This document shows positions 61,927 to 64,000 of a DNA stretch of 64,000 bases, piece by piece. How positions within the stretch are numbered: the stretch's first letter is position 1; the number at the start of each line of letters is the position of its first letter. The position numbers and the translations under genes are program-made. The DNA is from Schleiferiaceae bacterium. Lineage in GTDB: Bacteria > Bacteroidota > Bacteroidia > Flavobacteriales > Schleiferiaceae. The notes under the pieces were generated by a model that saw only the letters and a list, made by a program, of their open reading frames with translations, did no database searches and was not told the DNA's origin. Location: the NCBI GenBank assembly GCA_018402665.1, contig JAGYIN010000003.1, forward strand, positions 150,543 to 214,542. The letters are read 5' to 3'.

Positions 61927-62826
61927 ATGGAATCTTCAGCGGCACTTATTGACCAATTTCTTTCTTACCTCATTGCGGAGCGTGGCTACAGTCCTAAAAC
62001 TTCGGTGGCCTACAAGAAGGAATTGGAGCGCTGGTCCCTCTATTTAGTTGAAGAGGCAGGGGCTTCGCTAATGACCGGACAAAAAGCACATATCAAGCGC
62101 TTCATTGTCTGGAGAAATAAGCAAGGCATAGCGCCGCGATCCATAAATAGGACGCTGAGTTGCATTCGCTCCTTCTACAAATGGGCCATTCGTGAAGCTT
62201 TAATCAGTGAGAATCCAGGACAAGGCGTTCGCAGTATGAAGACGGCGAAAAAAATAGTCATGAGCGTTCCGGCTGCTGATCTGAGGGCTTTAGTCAATGA
62301 TCCTGACCTTTTTACAGCAGATTTCGAAGGAAAACGTGACCAATTGTTATTGCTCCTGCTTTATGGCCTGGGCCTGCGCCGTGCTGAAGTCATTTCGTTA
62401 ACCCCCGCACATTTCGATTGGTCGCGGAAGCTTGTTCGCGTGATAGGTAAAAGAAATAAAGAGCGCCAAATCCCCATGCCTTCATTGCTCGAAGAATACT
62501 ATTTGGGCTACATCGAAATCCGGGACCAATTACCCACTTGCCACGACCCAGCGCTCCTGCTTACCGCGAAAGGAAAAAAGCTTTACGACAATCTTGTTTA
62601 TAATCGGGTTTTATACTACCTTAATAGGACCACAACAGTGGTGGATAAGAACCCTCATGCTTTACGTCATTCTTATGCCACGCATCTGCTAAACGCTGGG
62701 GTCGATATCAACACAGTAAAAGAGTTGCTCGGCCATGAAAGTTTAAGTTCGACGCAGGTATATACGACAAGCTCCTTTGAGGAACTTATTAAAGTATATA
62801 ACCAGACCCATCCTAAGGGGTCGTAA
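61927..62826 (+). CDS. XerC/D-type tyrosine recombinase
   Basis: 299 residues. N-terminal SAM-like domain (IDQFLSYLIAERGYSPKT) and catalytic domain with the full set: Arg151 (GLGLRRAE), Lys175 (IGKRNKE), His244 and Arg247 (PHALRHSYATHLL), His270 (LLGHESL), Tyr279 (STQVYTT). Size and intact core suggest a host Xer for chromosome-dimer resolution at dif, not a phage integrase. The longer frame back to 61795 runs through the rpsU terminator and is rejected. hpf follows after 11 bases. Confidence 0.94.
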   Translation: MESSAALIDQFLSYLIAERGYSPKTSVAYKKELERWSLYLVEEAGASLMTGQKAHIKRFIVWRNKQGIAPRSINRTLSCIRSFYKWAIREALISENPGQGVRSMKTAKKIVMSVPAADLRALVNDPDLFTADFEGKRDQLLLLLLYGLGLRRAEVISLTPAHFDWSRKLVRVIGKRNKERQIPMPSLLEEYYLGYIEIRDQLPTCHDPALLLTAKGKKLYDNLVYNRVLYYLNRTTTVVDKNPHALRHSYATHLLNAGVDINTVKELLGHESLSSTQVYTTSSFEELIKVYNQTHPKGS

Positions 62827-62837
62827 ACAATAAGATT

Positions 62838-63137
62838 ATGACTGTGAACATTCAATCTGTAAATTTCAAGGCAGACGGCAAGTTAATCACCTTCATTAAG
62901 GAGCGATTAGCGAAGACAACTCAGTTTTATGACCGTGCCATTAGTACGGCTGTTTTTCTGAAAGTAGATAACAATCATAATCGCAAGAATAAAATCGTTG
63001 AAATGCGAATGAGTGTACCTGGATCCGACATCGTTGTGACAAAAGAACGCAAGAGTTTTGAGGAAGCGGCAGATATTGCGGTAGATGTGCTCATTCGACA
63101 GTTAAAAAAGCGCAAAGAAAAAATAGTCAAACCATAG
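62838..63137 (+). CDS. hpf: ribosome hibernation-promoting factor, short form
   Basis: 99 residues, HPF/YfiA family: QSVNFKADGKLITFIKERL, EMRMSVPGSDIVVTKE, FEEAADIAVDVLIRQLKK. Binds the 30S decoding region in stationary phase. Probably in one transcript with the recombinase. In related genomes hpf sits next to a tRNA block and tuf, as here for the tRNA block. Confidence 0.95.
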   Translation: MTVNIQSVNFKADGKLITFIKERLAKTTQFYDRAISTAVFLKVDNNHNRKNKIVEMRMSVPGSDIVVTKERKSFEEAADIAVDVLIRQLKKRKEKIVKP

Positions 63138-63170
63138 AGTAATCAGAGGGTTAACTAAATACAATGAAAG

Positions 63171-63202
63171 GTGGAGACAAAATGTCTTCACTTTTTTTTT
63201 TC
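63171..63202 (+). terminator. terminator after hpf
   Basis: Nine-pair stem GTGGAGACA/TGTCTTCAC (one G-T pair), three-base loop, then eleven T. Confidence 0.88.
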
Positions 63203-63208
63203 AAGGTA

Positions 63209-63238
63209 TTGCACGTTTGAATCTCTTTACTACATTTG
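63209..63238 (+). promoter_or_regulatory. promoter of the tRNA block
   Basis: TTG at 63209-63211, 19-base spacer, TACATTTG at 63231-63238; 38 bases before the tRNA-Thr. Confidence 0.75.
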
Positions 63239-63276
63239 CAGTCCGTTTGAGAAAGCGGAAGTACTTTGACATCATT

Positions 63277-63350
63277 GCCGATATAGCTCAGTTGGCCAGA
63301 GCACGTGATTTGTAATCTCGGGGTCGTCAGTTCGAATCTGACCGGGACCT
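63277..63350 (+). tRNA. tRNA-Thr (anticodon TGT), acceptor stem defective
   Basis: D arm GCTC-GAGC, anticodon loop TTTGTAA and T arm GTCAG-TTCGAAT-CTGAC are normal. But the 5' acceptor strand GCCGATA does not pair with the 3' strand CGGGACC (TATCGGC would be expected), and the anticodon stem CGTGA/TCTCG has a T-T mismatch. Either a pseudo-tRNA, a gene conversion product, or an assembly artefact. Confidence 0.7.
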
Positions 63351-63354
63351 CAGC

Positions 63355-63500
63355 AGTTATCTGAACTAGCACTAGGACGGTAACTACCATTGGAGGAAGC
63401 TAGTCTCACGAATGGTCCTGTGGGTTGTGGACTTTCCACATAAAGAGACCCCCACCAGGTAGAGTAGGTGTAAACCACTTTTAGGTTAAGCTCTACCATT
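63355..63500 (+). other. unexplained, strongly base-paired region between tRNA genes
   Basis: No tRNA and no coding sequence of note. Several good stems: CTAGC/GCTAG (63367 and 63399 region), CCTGTGGG paired with CCCACCAGG enclosing GTGGA/TCCAC (about 63417-63459), and GGTAGAG/CTCTACC (63459-63497) enclosing GGTG/CACT. It may be a structured RNA or remnants of other tRNA genes. Confidence 0.45.
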
Positions 63501-63503
63501 TAT

Positions 63504-63576
63504 TGCCCTGTGGTGTAATTGGCAACACACCCCACTTTGACTGGGGAGAGTCCAGGTTCGAGCCCTGGCGGGGTAA
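63504..63576 (+). tRNA. tRNA-Gln (anticodon TTG)
   Basis: Acceptor TGCCCTG pairs with CGGGGTA (including G-T pairs); anticodon arm CCCCA-CTTTGAC-TGGGG; T arm CCAGGTTCGAGCCCTGG. Discriminator A, CCA not encoded. Confidence 0.95.
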
Positions 63577-63597
63577 CAAAGTTTTTTGATACAAGTA

Positions 63598-63628
63598 TTG
63601 TCCATTTAAAAATCCTGACTTATATTTG
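63598..63628 (+). promoter_or_regulatory. promoter of tRNA-Leu
   Basis: TTG at 63598-63600, 20-base spacer, TATATTTG at 63621-63628; 46 bases before tRNA-Leu. Confidence 0.7.
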
Positions 63629-63673
63629 TATCATCAAAACAGAACAACAGTTCTTTGACATATTGGAATGAAT

Positions 63674-63962
63674 GCCCCGGTGGTGGAATTGGTAGACACG
63701 CCGGACTTAGATTAAATTGAGTGCATAAAGGGAAACCTTTAATGTAGAACCTCTCAAATTCGGGGAAACCTATAAAATGGCAATCCCGAGCGAAGCCCGA
63801 AAGGGAACGTGTAGAGACTTAACGGGAGGGGCCCTAACGTAAAGACGAGGGTTAAGAGAAAGTCCAGACCACAAACATCTTAAGATGGCAACGAAAGTTG
63901 TAGTTGGTATGAAAATCCTGTGGACAGTAATGTCCGTGCCGGTTCGACTCCGGCCCGGGGCA
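63674..63962 (+). tRNA. tRNA-Leu (anticodon TAA) interrupted by a group I intron
   Basis: 5' exon 63674-63708 (GCCCCGG acceptor strand through GGACTT); 3' exon 63912-63962 (AAAATCCTG, long variable arm TGGACAGTAATGTCCG, T arm CCGGTTCGACTCCGG, CCGGGGC, A). The break is between T34 and A35 of the anticodon. Joined exons give a normal type II leucine tRNA, except a C-T mismatch at 28-42 of the anticodon stem. CCA not encoded. Confidence 0.95.
63709..63911 (+). ncRNA. group I self-splicing intron in tRNA-Leu (IC3-like)
   Basis: 203 nt, no ORF. P1: exon CTT with intron GAG, giving the required U-G pair at the 5' splice site. P2: TGCATAAAGG/CCTTTAATGTA closed by GAAA. P and Q strands: AATTCGGGGAAACC and AATCCCGAGC (P4). 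R: GTGTAGAGACTTAACGGGA; S: AAGACGAGGGTTAAGAGAAAGTCC (P7, P8). P9: CATCTTAAGATG. It ends in the conserved G at 63911. The order and core sequences closely follow the cyanobacterial tRNA-Leu intron. Confidence 0.93.
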
Positions 63963-63977
63963 CAAACAATAATGAAT

Positions 63978-64000
63978 GCGCTCGTAGCTCAGCTGGATAG
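63978..64000 (+). tRNA. tRNA, 5' part only, cut by the window end (probably tRNA-Arg)
   Basis: GCGCTCGTAGCTCAGCTGGATAG is an acceptor strand plus D arm. The acceptor sequence is that of Bacteroidota tRNA-Arg genes, but the anticodon is outside the window. Confidence 0.7.

Noticed and set aside
63355..63500. tmRNA, RNase P RNA or SRP RNA
   Set aside because: None of the conserved core sequences of these RNAs could be found in the region.
1..64000. CRISPR array, prophage or insertion sequence
   Set aside because: No regularly spaced direct repeats, no transposase or phage structural genes; the only recombinase has the size and full catalytic set of a host Xer.

Overview
This window is chromosomal DNA from a member of the Bacteroidota, most likely a marine member of the Flavobacteriales. 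The main signs are as follows. There is a cargo protein with a type IX secretion sorting tail, and homologues of the T9SS Plug and PorE proteins. There are fused SecDF, a type III glutamine synthetase and a complete Na+-translocating NADH:quinone reductase (nqrABCDEF). Repeated promoter boxes read TAnnTTTG, often with TTG 19-20 bases upstream. Shine-Dalgarno sequences are almost absent, except for a very strong one before rpsU, a known Bacteroidota trait. I see no prophage, insertion sequence or CRISPR array.

Layout, 1-27 kb: cysS (cut by the left edge) and folE; a large sortilin-like beta-propeller protein; a FadL-like barrel and a Gly/Trp/Tyr-rich lipoprotein; proS; tRNA-Glu with rpsT; a long-chain acyl-CoA ligase; an amidohydrolase lipoprotein; purL; pheT with a histone-deacetylase-fold gene; recG with a VTT membrane protein; a frame-disrupted sugar-1-phosphate transferase; pepT; an S1/P1 nuclease and the T9SS Plug-like protein.

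27-50 kb: nqrA-F, then apbE (its flavin-attaching enzyme) and a convergent four-cysteine membrane protein that I propose is NqrM-like; mdh; a DCC-family thiol protein with a 896-residue T9SS cargo protein; secDF; a TatA-like protein with a Ca2+/Na+ antiporter; glutamine synthetase III behind a promoter with a perfect palindrome between its boxes; a TPR/PD40/OmpA/LysM (PorE-like) protein; purM, prfA and pyrF.

51-57 kb is a one-direction sulfur module: TauE/SafE exporter, metallo-beta-lactamase/rhodanese fusion (persulfide dioxygenase type), two half-size YeeE/YedE thiosulfate transporters, a membrane-anchored TsdA-like dihaem cytochrome and an outer-membrane barrel. It looks built for importing and oxidising inorganic sulfur compounds. 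A K+ channel, an RmlD-like reductase, an SLC6-type Na+ symporter with a 48-residue MetS-type partner, a helix-hairpin-helix protein, rpsU, a Xer-type recombinase and hpf follow.

The last 750 bases are a tRNA cluster and hold the most striking item: tRNA-Leu(UAA) interrupted between anticodon bases 34 and 35 by a compact 203-nt group I intron, at the same site as the cyanobacterial and plastid tRNA-Leu intron. The nearby tRNA-Thr has an unpaired acceptor stem and is followed by about 150 bases of strongly structured, unexplained sequence.

Three genes (sugar transferase, purM, OmpA/LysM protein) each appear to need a single added base to read correctly. This is either real decay or local assembly error, and should be kept in mind when using coordinates there.
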